Below are positions 15,068-24,006 of a stretch of 64,000 nt of DNA, piece by piece. Where the stretch lies: assembly GCA_000383735.1 (NCBI GenBank), contig KB912069.1, positions 100,051 through 164,050 of the forward strand, given 5' to 3'. Made by a program: the position numbers and the translations under genes. Source of the DNA: Verrucomicrobia bacterium SCGC AAA164-M04. Its GTDB lineage: Bacteria > Verrucomicrobiota > Verrucomicrobiae > Verrucomicrobiales > Akkermansiaceae. The number at the start of each line of letters is the position of its first letter. Positions within the stretch are counted from its first letter, which is position 1. The notes beneath the pieces were generated by a model. The model was not told where the DNA came from, searched no databases, and saw nothing but the letters and a program-made list of their open reading frames with translations.

Positions 15068-16486
15068 ATGATCCCAAACGTCCTCGCCGAGCGATATGCC
15101 GCAGCCAAAATCCGCGAAATCTGGTCACCTGAGGGCCGGATCATTCTTGAGCGTGATTTCTGGATCGCGGTCATGAAGGGACAGCAAAATCTAGGCCTCG
15201 ATATTCCAGAGGAGGCCATTGCTGCCTACGAAGCAGTCAAGGATCAGATCAACCTCGCCTCGATCGACGAGCGGGAACGGCTCACCCGTCACGATGTGAA
15301 GGCCCGAATCGAAGAATTTAATGACCTCGCAGGCCACGAGCATATCCACAAAGGGATGACCTCTCGAGATCTTACCGAGAATGTTGAACAGCTTCAGGTT
15401 TACCGATCACTCGAGGCCATCCGTGATAAATCAGTGGCAGTTCTGGCCCGCCTTTCCGAGCGCGCTAATCAATGGTCCGACCTCATGATTACGGCTCGCA
15501 CCCACAATGTCGCGGCGCAGCCAACCACTTTTGGCAAGCGAATCTCGATGTTTGGCGAGGAGGTCCTCAGTGCCTATCATAACCTCGATTCCCTTCTTCA
15601 ATCTTATCCAGTCCGAGGCTTAAAAGGTGCAGTGGGCACTCAGATGGATCAGGTTTCTCTTTTTAACGGAGATACTACTAAGGTCGCCGAATTAGACGAA
15701 CAGGTCAGGGTCCACCTTGGCTTGCCAAAAGCCTGGACCAATGTCGGGCAAGTCTATCCGCGATCGCTCGATTTCCGGGTTATAAGTGCCTTGGTCGACC
15801 TGGCCTCGGGGCCATCCTCTCTCGCAAAAACTCTCCGCCTCATGGCAGGTCATGAAACCGCATCAGAAGGTTTCGCTAAGGGTCAGACCGGTTCATCTGC
15901 TATGCCACACAAGATGAATTCGCGGTCCTGCGAGCGAGTCAACGGCTTCCACACCATCCTCAAAGGCCATCTCACTATGGCTTCAAACCTCGCCGGCGAT
16001 CAGTGGAACGAGGGCGATGTTTCCTGCTCAGTAGTACGACGTGTTATGCTTCCTGATGCCTTTTACGCGATTGACGGACTTTACGAAACCTTCCTTACCA
16101 TCCTTGGCCAGATGGACGCCTACTCTGCCGTCATTGAAAAAGAGAACACCCATTATCTACCCTTCCTTCTCACCACGACGATCATGATGGAAGCCGTGAA
16201 AGCGGGCGTAGGTCGCGAGACTGCGCACGAAGCAATCAAGGAACACGCCGTCGCAACCGTTCACGACCTCAGAAATGGCAAGGCGAGCGAAAACAATCTT
16301 CTGAAACGACTCGAGGAAGATACCCGCCTCCCACTGGATGCCGACGCGCTCTCTCAAATCCTTGCACAAGGCCGAGATAATGTCGGACAAGCTAAAGTTC
16401 AAATCGCCCATTTTGATGAGCAAATCAGCGCTCTCAAAGCGACCTACCCGGAAGCTGCCAACTACTCCCCTGGGTCGATCCTCTAG
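15068..16486 (+). CDS. purB: Adenylosuccinate lyase
   Basis: ATG 15068 is chosen over an in-frame TTG 27 bases earlier because family proteins start close to MIPNVLAERYAAAKI. The 472-residue enzyme carries the lyase signature SSAMPHKMNS (about residues 285-294), HKGMTSRDLTENVEQ, and the His-containing segment TARTHNVAAQPTTFG. It cleaves adenylosuccinate to AMP and fumarate, and SAICAR to AICAR, in purine synthesis. Length is normal. It is followed by ndk on the same strand after 171 bases, a loose nucleotide-metabolism pairing. Confidence 0.95.
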   Translation: MIPNVLAERYAAAKIREIWSPEGRIILERDFWIAVMKGQQNLGLDIPEEAIAAYEAVKDQINLASIDERERLTRHDVKARIEEFNDLAGHEHIHKGMTSRDLTENVEQLQVYRSLEAIRDKSVAVLARLSERANQWSDLMITARTHNVAAQPTTFGKRISMFGEEVLSAYHNLDSLLQSYPVRGLKGAVGTQMDQVSLFNGDTTKVAELDEQVRVHLGLPKAWTNVGQVYPRSLDFRVISALVDLASGPSSLAKTLRLMAGHETASEGFAKGQTGSSAMPHKMNSRSCERVNGFHTILKGHLTMASNLAGDQWNEGDVSCSVVRRVMLPDAFYAIDGLYETFLTILGQMDAYSAVIEKENTHYLPFLLTTTIMMEAVKAGVGRETAHEAIKEHAVATVHDLRNGKASENNLLKRLEEDTRLPLDADALSQILAQGRDNVGQAKVQIAHFDEQISALKATYPEAANYSPGSIL

Positions 16487-16657
16487 ATCCACTCCTCTTA
16501 CCCAGAGGACAAATAGAATCTAGACTACCAGAGCTGTTTTGGGGAAATAACAAGCTCAAAAAGCTTAGACTTGGATCTCTTATTTGACGTTGATTTCTCC
16601 AACCAGTTCCATATCGGGTTTGACACCAACCAACCAGTTGCATAGTCCCGCAACGAC

Positions 16658-17095
16658 ATGGCACAAGAAACGACATTGATTCTCTTCAAACCCGACGCGA
16701 TCAAACAGGACCTCGTTGGCACCGTCCTCGCCCGCTATCAGGCCGAGGGATTCAAAATCTGCGGCATCAAAATGATGGCCCTTTCCGACGAGATTCTCGC
16801 CGAGCACTACGCCCACATTGCGGAAATGCCCTTCTTCCCATCGGTGCGTGGCTTTATGCAGGAAACTCCTGTCGTGGCCCTTGCTCTCAGCGGGGATAAC
16901 GTCATCACCCGCGTCCGCGATCTCCTCGGACCGACCGATTCCAAGGAAGCTGCCGCCGGCACCATTCGCGGTGACTTTGGCGAAAAGGCTGTGGACTCCA
17001 AAATGCGCAACATTTGCCACGCTTCCGACAGCACCGAAGCTGCTGAAGCCGAGCTTAGGCGCTTCTTCAACGAGGGCGAAATCGTCAGCTACTAG
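16658..17095 (+). CDS. ndk: Nucleoside diphosphate kinase
   Basis: The 145-residue product has the family's full length and motifs: LILFKPDAIKQDLVG at the start, the phosphate-binding DPTDSKEAAAGTIRGDFG-like segment (here GPTDSKEA, then GTIRGDF), and NICHASDS with the phosphoryl-accepting His121. It exchanges terminal phosphates between nucleoside di- and triphosphates in the cytoplasm. A clear terminator follows the stop. Confidence 0.97.
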   Translation: MAQETTLILFKPDAIKQDLVGTVLARYQAEGFKICGIKMMALSDEILAEHYAHIAEMPFFPSVRGFMQETPVVALALSGDNVITRVRDLLGPTDSKEAAAGTIRGDFGEKAVDSKMRNICHASDSTEAAEAELRRFFNEGEIVSY

Positions 17096-17118
17096 AAATC
17101 TGATCTCATTCTAATTTC

Positions 17119-17149
17119 AAAAAGCCGCTCAAGCACGAGCGGCTTTTTT
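17119..17149 (+). terminator. Rho-independent terminator after ndk
   Basis: AAAAGCCGCTC pairs with GAGCGGCTTTT around the loop AAGCAC, then TTT. The convergent haem operon ends just beyond, so it may serve both strands. Confidence 0.9.
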
Positions 17150-17158
17150 GTGGAAGCC

Positions 17159-18676
17159 TCACTTTACAAAATGATCTAAGATCGCCTGAACAAGGCCATC
17201 GATATCGTGCTTCTTTGATTCAATCGATGCCGCTTCACAGTGGGACTTGAAGGTCTTATGAGTCACCGGACCAATACAGGCAGCTTCACATCGATCGGGC
17301 CAATCGATGTCCATTTTGAAGAAGTTCGTAACCGTCGAGCCACTTGTGAAGGTGATCATATCAGCACCTTCTTCACGTAACTGCTTAGCTGCCCCGGTCG
17401 GGTCGGAAGTTTCAGGAATAGTCCGATAAGCGAGACAAGAATCGACAATCGCCCCCTGGTCCATCAATCCGTCATAAATTACATCGCGAGTTTCCTCCGC
17501 TTTCACCCAGAGAATCTTTTGATGTTCGATACTCTCATTCTTGAAGGCCTCTAATAGCCCTTCCGCGACAAAACGCTCCGGCATGAGATCCACCGCAAAA
17601 CGGTATCCACGGATTTTAGCCTCGGTGCTAGGCCCGATCGCGGCAATCCGGCATCCCCCCAAACTCCGTGCATCCTGGTAAGTCGCGTAAAAAGCATCAA
17701 AGAACTTTTCCACTCCATTCGGGCTCGTGAAGACAAGCCAATCGTATGTGTGAGACTCGGCCACCGATTCCGCAAAATCCTGCCGATCCTGTGGGTGTTC
17801 AATACGGATCGTAGGAAGCTCGATGACATCTGCACCCAATTCACCCAATCGTTTACTCAAGCCCCCGGCTTGCTCACGCGTGCGGGTCACCACGATTCTT
17901 TTCCCGAAGAGAGGCTTGGTCTCAAACCAATTAATCTTCTCTCTTTCCTTTACCACATTACCAATCACAGCAACTGCCGGTGATTTAAACTTCTTCTCTT
18001 CCACCACATCCGCAATGGTTTCTAAAGTGCCCTGCACCGTCTGGTGCTTTCCGGTGGTCGCCCAACGTGTCAGCGCAATCGGCGTCTCGGCTGCCGCGCC
18101 GCCTTTAATGAACTCAGCACAAATTCCGCGAAGTCGTGAGACTCCCATGACAAAGACTTTTGTCCCTGGAGTTTTAGCTAGATGCTCAAAATCAAGCGAG
18201 GTCTCCCCTTTCGTAGGGTCCTCATGACCAGTAAAAATTGTTAACTGTGAGCAATGATCGCGATGAGTCACCGGAATACCCGCGTAGGCAGGACCAGCAA
18301 TAGTAGATGAAATACCCGGGACGATTTCAAACTTCACTCCAGCCTCGGCTAACTCGGCAGCCTCCTCGCCGCCCCGCCCAAAGATCATAGGATCACCACC
18401 TTTGAGACGGGTCACAATTTTGCCCTGAAGAGTTTTCTCCACAATGATTGCGTTAATTTGATCCTGTGGAATGGCGTGATCAGCAGCACGCTTCCCAGCA
18501 AAAATTAACTCACATCCTTTCTTAGCCCATCCCACTAATTCGGCGCTGGAAAGAGCGTCGTAGACCAGCACATCGCACTTCTCGATACACTCCTTAGCCT
18601 TCAAGGTGACTAATCCTAGGTCTCCCGGGCCTGCGCCCACGAGGTAACAAATTCCCTTTTCTTGCTCTTCGCTCAT
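17159..18676 (-). CDS. cobA-hemD: Fused uroporphyrinogen-III C-methyltransferase / uroporphyrinogen-III synthase
   Basis: Residues 1-245 form a SUMT domain: YLVGAGPGDLGLVTLKA at the start, RLKGGDPMIFGRGGEE, and VPGISS. Residues about 255-505 form a HemD domain (KRIVVTRTREQAGGLSKRL, VFTSPNGVEKFFDAF, ITFTSGSTVTNFF). HemD closes hydroxymethylbilane to uroporphyrinogen III; SUMT methylates it towards precorrin-2, for sirohaem or cobalamin. The fusion is known in several phyla. It is the last gene of the haem operon, and its ATG overlaps the hemC stop by four bases. Confidence 0.95.
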   Translation of the reverse strand: MSEEQEKGICYLVGAGPGDLGLVTLKAKECIEKCDVLVYDALSSAELVGWAKKGCELIFAGKRAADHAIPQDQINAIIVEKTLQGKIVTRLKGGDPMIFGRGGEEAAELAEAGVKFEIVPGISSTIAGPAYAGIPVTHRDHCSQLTIFTGHEDPTKGETSLDFEHLAKTPGTKVFVMGVSRLRGICAEFIKGGAAAETPIALTRWATTGKHQTVQGTLETIADVVEEKKFKSPAVAVIGNVVKEREKINWFETKPLFGKRIVVTRTREQAGGLSKRLGELGADVIELPTIRIEHPQDRQDFAESVAESHTYDWLVFTSPNGVEKFFDAFYATYQDARSLGGCRIAAIGPSTEAKIRGYRFAVDLMPERFVAEGLLEAFKNESIEHQKILWVKAEETRDVIYDGLMDQGAIVDSCLAYRTIPETSDPTGAAKQLREEGADMITFTSGSTVTNFFKMDIDWPDRCEAACIGPVTHKTFKSHCEAASIESKKHDIDGLVQAILDHFVK

Positions 18677-19593
18677 TTTAGATTTTCAAAAAGTTGATGG
18701 GCCACCTCCATAGGCACTACACCACTTGCACTTGCCTTTCGGAGCATCCCACTTCCCTCAGGGAAGACCCTTGCACCCATTTCAAGATGCTCACCTTCCA
18801 AGGTCGACCATACGCCGATCGGAGTAGAACAACCGGCGTCGAGCAACCTCAAAAACTCACGCTCCGCGAAGACCCGATTCCAAGTTTCTTCGTGATTTAA
18901 GGCGTCGATGATGACACCGGTTTCTTCATCACCACTCCGGATCTCAAGCCCCACCGCACCTTGGCCAGCTGCTGGAAAAAAATTCTTCTCGGCGAGACAC
19001 TCCACAAAAAGCGGATGGCGCTCGATCTCAAAAATTCCTTCGGTTGGGTAGCCCAAACGGTTCAAGCCAGCTTCCGCCAAAATAATCCCATCGTAATCTG
19101 CATCAAGCGCCGCTTTCTTTATGCGAGTTGGCACGTTTCCTCGAAGGTCGACGACTTTTGCGCCCGGCTTGAGAAATTTAACCTGCCTTTCGCGTCGCAC
19201 CGAACTTGTGCCAACACGCGACCCCTTTTCAACTTCACTCCAAGGGATTTTACCAATCCAAGCATCCGCAACCGGTGCTCTCTCAAGAACCGAACACAGT
19301 TGGAATGGATCTTCAAGAACCGTAGGCAAGTCTTTCAGTGAATGAACTGCAACATCAATTTCCCCTGCCTCCAGAGCCACCTCCAACTCTTTGATAAAAA
19401 CACCTTTGTCCCAAATCCCCTCGGCTTTCGCAACCTCGTTGAGGGCAACATCCGTCCTGCGATCGCCGGTCGTCTTAATAATCATCCGCTCCACCTCTAG
19501 CTCAGGAAAAGCCCTTCCCAGCGCAGCCTCGGTCATCTCTGCCTGCTTTAGCGCAAGGGCACTTCCCCTTGTTCCCAATTTTAGAGTCTTCAT
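18673..19593 (-). CDS. hemC: Hydroxymethylbilane synthase (porphobilinogen deaminase)
   Basis: The 306-residue enzyme begins KLGTRGSALALKQAE and has the conserved HSLKDLPT with the catalytic Asp and the cofactor-attachment cysteine in LLDAGCSTPIG. It polymerises four porphobilinogens to hydroxymethylbilane on a covalently bound dipyrromethane. It lies three bases after hemA and overlaps the next gene, so the operon is tightly coupled. Confidence 0.97.
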   Translation of the reverse strand: MKTLKLGTRGSALALKQAEMTEAALGRAFPELEVERMIIKTTGDRRTDVALNEVAKAEGIWDKGVFIKELEVALEAGEIDVAVHSLKDLPTVLEDPFQLCSVLERAPVADAWIGKIPWSEVEKGSRVGTSSVRRERQVKFLKPGAKVVDLRGNVPTRIKKAALDADYDGIILAEAGLNRLGYPTEGIFEIERHPLFVECLAEKNFFPAAGQGAVGLEIRSGDEETGVIIDALNHEETWNRVFAEREFLRLLDAGCSTPIGVWSTLEGEHLEMGARVFPEGSGMLRKASASGVVPMEVAHQLFENLK

Positions 19594-19596
19594 TAT

Positions 19597-20613
19597 TTAA
19601 TCATTCACCGCTGGTAGCGAAGCCTTGTCAATTTCCTCACGGATGATTTCTTCGCAAAGACGGAGTTGTTCCTCACGACGTTTCCTCGCCCCATCTGCCA
19701 TTTCTTGCAAGGTATCAATGTCGTAAAGATAAACTTCTTCGATTTCCCCGACTTCTGGATCAATGTCACGAGGCACTGCAATATCAACCATGATGAGCGG
19801 GCGAAATTTTCGCTTTCGTCGAACGGCTTCCACATGCTGAGGCTTCACAACAAAGTGTGGCGCTCCTGTTGCGGCAATTAACACATCCAAATGGGACAAC
19901 TCCTCTTCCCATCCGCTGAATGGCACAGCACGCCCCCCGATCTCTTCGGCAAGATCCGCCGCTTTATCAAAAGATCGATTGGTGACCATCACCGAAGTGG
20001 CCCCTCGCGACTGCAGAGCGCGCGCTGTTTTTCGGCTCATTTCACCGGCTCCGATCACCATCACGGAGCTTCCCTGCAAGCGCCCAAAAACCTTCTCGGC
20101 TAGTTCCACCGAAGCTCCGGCGACCGAAGTTGCCCCCTCCTGAATAGCTGTATGAGTCCGAACCTTTTTCCCAACTCCGAATGCGCGCTGGAAAAGCTTG
20201 TTAAGGACCGACTTGGTTGCCCCACCATCAAGGGAGCGCTTATAAGCCTTTTTGACCTGTCCAAAGATCTCCGTCTCGCCAAGCACCATCGAGTTCATTC
20301 CGCTAGCAACTCGACACAGATGCTCAGCGGCATCCCTTGCCTCATAGTGATAAAAAAAACCTTCTCTTATCCCGATATACTCTCGCCGTTCACAGACCCA
20401 ATTCTCAAGGTCAACAACCCCACTGCCCCCATTCACCACTGCGTAATACTCTGTCCGGTTACAAGTCGAGAGGACGACGCCTTCGAGGACATCCTCGGAT
20501 GAGACCAAAGACTCGGTTTCCCGATCAAGTGCTCCGTCCAAAAGCGCAAATTTCTCGCGAACCTCAACAGGCGCGGTTTCGTGATTGAGTCCCAGACAAA
20601 CAAGTTTCATCAC
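19597..20613 (-). CDS. hemA: Glutamyl-tRNA reductase
   Basis: The 338-residue product has the catalytic Cys51 in LSTCNRTEYYAV, the signature HLCRVASGMNSMVLGETEIFGQVK, and a NADPH-binding segment (VMVIGAGEMSRKTARAL). It reduces Glu-tRNA to glutamate-1-semialdehyde, the first committed step of C5-pathway haem synthesis. It is shorter than many (about 410-450), since the C-terminal dimerisation domain is reduced to a short helical part after EEIIREEIDKA. It follows the hemX-like gene with a 4-base overlap. Confidence 0.95.
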   Translation of the reverse strand: MMKLVCLGLNHETAPVEVREKFALLDGALDRETESLVSSEDVLEGVVLSTCNRTEYYAVVNGGSGVVDLENWVCERREYIGIREGFFYHYEARDAAEHLCRVASGMNSMVLGETEIFGQVKKAYKRSLDGGATKSVLNKLFQRAFGVGKKVRTHTAIQEGATSVAGASVELAEKVFGRLQGSSVMVIGAGEMSRKTARALQSRGATSVMVTNRSFDKAADLAEEIGGRAVPFSGWEEELSHLDVLIAATGAPHFVVKPQHVEAVRRKRKFRPLIMVDIAVPRDIDPEVGEIEEVYLYDIDTLQEMADGARKRREEQLRLCEEIIREEIDKASLPAVND

Positions 20614-21410
20614 AGTTTTGCAAAGACCACGAGTGAGAGGACGAAAAGAACGGTCAAACCGGTGGCTAATTGCCGACCGGGAAGACCACGAACAAAGTAA
20701 ACTCCGAGTAAAACCGCGTAGAGCACCCAGGTAATAGTCGCCACCATCAAGTGCAGACCAAAATTACCTTTCGGCATTAGCAAGCCCGCAATAATACCAG
20801 CGGTTAGGATCAACCACCCAACGACCGCGATGCGGGCCATCGCCTGCACCAGACGACTTATCGAAGGCATTCCGTGAACCAACCCTCCGCCAAATTTGCG
20901 CGCCTTCAATTGATAATTGAGGACGAAGAACATGACTCCAGCAACTGCAGCGAGCGCAAGAGCTCCATAGGAAAGCACAGAGAGAGAAGTGTGAGCCTCA
21001 CGCCAAGCATCAATCGATTCCGCGGTGACCACATTTTTTTCAAAGGCCCCTGGAATGAGTGAAATTACCTGTAAAAGAAATACGAGGGGGGCCGTGAAAA
21101 CGCCCAAAAGTGAGACTCGGTATGTTGTCCCGGTCACGAGATAGAAGAAAGTTAACGACCAAGCCATGAAGAGGCAAATTTCGCCGAGGTCGCCCAGCGG
21201 ACATTGACCTCTCAATTCACCACGCCAACCAAGCGCCATGAGCTGAGCGCCGAAGGACAACGCCATGCAGACGAGAGCTACCCGGCCCACCTTCTCCGAA
21301 CGGAGTGCCATGACCCCGACAACACCTCCTGCTGCCGCAAGAACTGTTGCAATGATCACCCAGCTGATTCCCATGACCATGTAACTGCCCTTCCCTAGCC
21401 AACCTTTCAA
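20610..21410 (-). CDS. HemX/CcsA-like membrane protein
   Basis: The 266-residue protein has about eight membrane helices and resembles the cytochrome c assembly (CcsA/HemX) family, which handles or exports haem; HemX genes often precede hemA. Residues such as EICLFMAWSLTFFYL and LSVLSYGALALAAVAGVMFF fit. The best start is unsettled: Met1 gives MKGWLGKGSYMV, while Met11 or Met13 would begin just before the first helix. It is the first gene of the operon with hemA, hemC and cobA-hemD, so a role in regulating or supporting haem synthesis is likely. Confidence 0.85.
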   Translation of the reverse strand: MKGWLGKGSYMVMGISWVIIATVLAAAGGVVGVMALRSEKVGRVALVCMALSFGAQLMALGWRGELRGQCPLGDLGEICLFMAWSLTFFYLVTGTTYRVSLLGVFTAPLVFLLQVISLIPGAFEKNVVTAESIDAWREAHTSLSVLSYGALALAAVAGVMFFVLNYQLKARKFGGGLVHGMPSISRLVQAMARIAVVGWLILTAGIIAGLLMPKGNFGLHLMVATITWVLYAVLLGVYFVRGLPGRQLATGLTVLFVLSLVVFAKL

Positions 21411-21527
21411 GCGCAGATCGGCGGATTCTTTGAGACTCGGCTAAAAACCTCCTCTAAGAGAGAGTATCTCTGGACAAACAAGCTTCTCAGCCATCTGCGA
21501 TGACTCACTCAGGTCGAAGAAGCGTTG

Positions 21528-22046
21528 CTAGACCAATCCAGCCTCAAAACCATCAGCGTCGCTGTCGCTACTTTCAAAATCAACCTCACGAACCCGTTTC
21601 TTGTCCCGAAGAGTTTCAACTTGTTTGCGTAGCTTTTCACGGATCTCAATCCCGTTTCGGACGGCACGAATATTCACCTCAGGAAGAGAGCGGTCCGACG
21701 TTTGAAGAACGATGTTCGAAAGCCCAAAAATACGAAGCCAGAAAGGCTTTTCGAGACGGGTGTCTTTAACTCGATAAAGCTCCACCTCGTTAATCTCCTG
21801 ATTTAGGATTCCCTCGTAAATTCGCATCCGCTCACTCGTAAATTCAAAAACCATCAGCTTCGTTCCTAGCCAGAGCCAGCCGGCATAAAAAAGAGGGACG
21901 AGAGCCGCAAAACCAAGCCAGCCAGACCAAAAATAAGACGCCACGCAGATCAAAATGATAACTAAAAGCGAGGCAACGAGTGGCCAGAAATTGACAATCT
22001 GATGCGAACGCCCCTTCCAAACAATCTTTTCTTCTTCGGCAGACAT
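21528..22046 (-). CDS. Bacterial PH-domain membrane protein (YdbS/DUF304-like)
   Basis: The 172-residue product has two membrane helices (VASLLVIILICVASYFW and GFAALVPLFYAGWLWLG) and then a bPH_2-type domain with TSERMRIYEGILNQEINEVELYRVKDTRL and the typical FGLSNIVLQTSD. Members are membrane-associated and of unknown biochemical role. The tail (about 140-172) is charged and probably disordered. It is a separate gene just upstream (in its own direction) of the haem operon. Confidence 0.85.
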   Translation of the reverse strand: MSAEEEKIVWKGRSHQIVNFWPLVASLLVIILICVASYFWSGWLGFAALVPLFYAGWLWLGTKLMVFEFTSERMRIYEGILNQEINEVELYRVKDTRLEKPFWLRIFGLSNIVLQTSDRSLPEVNIRAVRNGIEIREKLRKQVETLRDKKRVREVDFESSDSDADGFEAGLV

Positions 22047-22100
22047 AGCTTTAGGTTGCCGTGATTGTGATACCTCCGCAAGTGCAGAAGATCACCAAGA

Positions 22101-22829
22101 TTATAACAGACAACCCCGAATCGACTCACGAACCATTGCTTGATGGCAATCCACTCTCTTTTGAAAAGGCATACTGCTGGGGGTCTCGAACGTGAGAGAA
22201 ACAGGGCAACCCATTTTGGCTAAATAAATTGCCTCGGGCCATCCCTCGGGCAGATCTGGGTGCTCTGAATGATGAATCCACCCCGGCTCGGTGACCTCAT
22301 GATTGTCAATTACAGATTCGGGCTCGGGGGGGAAATACGGTGCAGCTGCGGCAAGAAGGTTTTTGTAATCTGGCACCGCGCCGCCAAGATTGATCTCGTA
22401 GTAATAAACTCCCGAACTCTCCCAGTCCTCATGCAGGGAAAGAAAAAGCTGCGGAATTTCCTGCTTTTTTAACCACGCGAGATGCGAGGACACTTCCCCG
22501 CTTTTGCCAAGACAATAATCACGATTCAGATCAATCCCCTTAAAATTCTCCCGTGTGCCAGCCTCAAGACCAGTAGGATTGAGAGCGGGACAAATCAACC
22601 AATGGAAACGATCATCAAAAAAATTCTCATTTAGTAAACCAAACAGAGCCTGCGGGCCCGAAGGCTCGTCCCCATGTATCCCCGTTGAAAGATAGATGCA
22701 CGGCTGAGACGGATCGCCTTTTGACGAGGCTAGCAAAGGGAAGCCCCCAACCTCACCAAACGCCTCGCTTTCAAAACCCCGTGAAGCCGACGCGTGTGAC
22801 CAGTCACGGAGAAAAGCGTGCCAGTCCAT
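22101..22829 (-). CDS. M14-family zinc carboxypeptidase (MpaA-like)
   Basis: The 242-residue product carries the zinc motif in GIHGDEPSG (His and Glu), the second zinc His in LSLHEDWE, substrate-binding NPTG-x-x-x-G-T-R-x-N and GIDLNRDY, and the catalytic Glu in LTFETPSS. This is the M14 carboxypeptidase pattern, near the murein-peptide amidase and desuccinylase groups. No signal peptide is visible, so it probably acts in the cytoplasm, perhaps on recycled peptides. It overlaps the stop of the ThuA gene by one base (TAATG). Confidence 0.85.
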   Translation of the reverse strand: MDWHAFLRDWSHASASRGFESEAFGEVGGFPLLASSKGDPSQPCIYLSTGIHGDEPSGPQALFGLLNENFFDDRFHWLICPALNPTGLEAGTRENFKGIDLNRDYCLGKSGEVSSHLAWLKKQEIPQLFLSLHEDWESSGVYYYEINLGGAVPDYKNLLAAAAPYFPPEPESVIDNHEVTEPGWIHHSEHPDLPEGWPEAIYLAKMGCPVSLTFETPSSMPFQKRVDCHQAMVRESIRGCLL

Positions 22830-23881
22830 TATTTTTTAACGGGCATAAAGGGCCACTTTGGGGTGCCTTTCGGCTCGGGAGCGGTTGGAGTCTTAGCCAA
22901 ACCAAAATCGTCAGCCTTTAGACCACGCTCTTTCCAGATTCCGGCACTCTTACCACTCCAAAAGCCATAAAAGCTCGGGTAAAACGCATCAACAAAATCT
23001 ACGTTTGCCTTCTCAGGGACTTTGAGGTCGAGGAGATGAAAGCTGGCATTTACGATCAAACGACGAAGATCTTCACTTAGGAAGTCCACTGAAGCCCCCA
23101 TCGTGGTGCAGAGCGAGCGACCAGTTACTTTAGCATCAGGCGATTCGTATGTGTGCAACCAAGCAAGTGGCATCATGGGGCGATTTTTAGGCCCCTCAAT
23201 CGGCTTAGAAGCAGGATCCAGCGACTGAGTCACCGCGCCACGAAGCAACACCGTGTCTTTTTCTGTGAGATGCCGAACTCCGTAAACATCACTAGGGCCA
23301 AAGACATCTTTCACCGAGTTAAGAACCGGATGCTCATCACAACCTTCTGCAATCACTCCCCGAGCTCCCTGAGTCTTATGACCGCCATGATGATTCACCC
23401 AGCGCTCTCCAAGAACCTTCAAACCCCACTCACCTGCGCCGATGTTGCCCATTTTACCTCCACCCTTAAACGCGTGAGTCGCAGTACGAAAGCCTATCAC
23501 CGGCTTCCCAGCATTTAAAAATCCACCCAGATGTTTGATCGTCTCGGGCGTGTAAGCCCTCATTCGGGTCCCAATGATCATGAGGTCCGCTGAATCGAGC
23601 TTCTTCCAACCCGTTACGCCCTGAATGTTGTTCGGGTCGATATACGTCCCATCAGCACTCCACGAGAAAAGCACCGTGGTATCGAAGCCGTGCCGCTCAG
23701 AAAGAATTTTTGCTAACATCGGGGCACTCTCCTCAGAGCGATACTCTTCGTCCCCAGACACTAAAACGATATGCTTTCCTTTCCCGGGCCCTTCCTTACC
23801 TTTGAAGCTGAGCCATTTTTCCTGAGCTAATCCCGTCATCGAGGTGAGACAGAGCAACGCGAGTCCAAGTGTTTGTTTCAT
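22829..23881 (-). CDS. Secreted ThuA-domain protein
   Basis: The start at 23881 (MKQTLGLALLCLTSMTGLAQE) gives a good Sec signal; a longer form would add 17 unlikely residues. The 350-residue protein has the ThuA (trehalose utilisation) glutamine-amidotransferase-like fold: KHIVLVSGDEEYRSEES, SADLMIIGTRMRAYTPETIKHL, GKPVIGFRTATHAF, and HHGGHKTQG. ThuA proteins are abundant in Verrucomicrobiota and Planctomycetota, and are linked to sugar metabolism, though the reaction is not settled. It is cotranscribed with the M14 gene. Confidence 0.85.
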   Translation of the reverse strand: MKQTLGLALLCLTSMTGLAQEKWLSFKGKEGPGKGKHIVLVSGDEEYRSEESAPMLAKILSERHGFDTTVLFSWSADGTYIDPNNIQGVTGWKKLDSADLMIIGTRMRAYTPETIKHLGGFLNAGKPVIGFRTATHAFKGGGKMGNIGAGEWGLKVLGERWVNHHGGHKTQGARGVIAEGCDEHPVLNSVKDVFGPSDVYGVRHLTEKDTVLLRGAVTQSLDPASKPIEGPKNRPMMPLAWLHTYESPDAKVTGRSLCTTMGASVDFLSEDLRRLIVNASFHLLDLKVPEKANVDFVDAFYPSFYGFWSGKSAGIWKERGLKADDFGLAKTPTAPEPKGTPKWPFMPVKK

Positions 23882-24006
23882 CTCCACCACTAATAAAGGG
23901 ATTCGGCGACGTGAAAAGAACGAAAGCTCCAACCATCACCCTGCCAGCAAGCACTCCTTGATCAAAAGACTTTTTGATTCACGAATTATTGAACTATCCT
24001 GCTCCC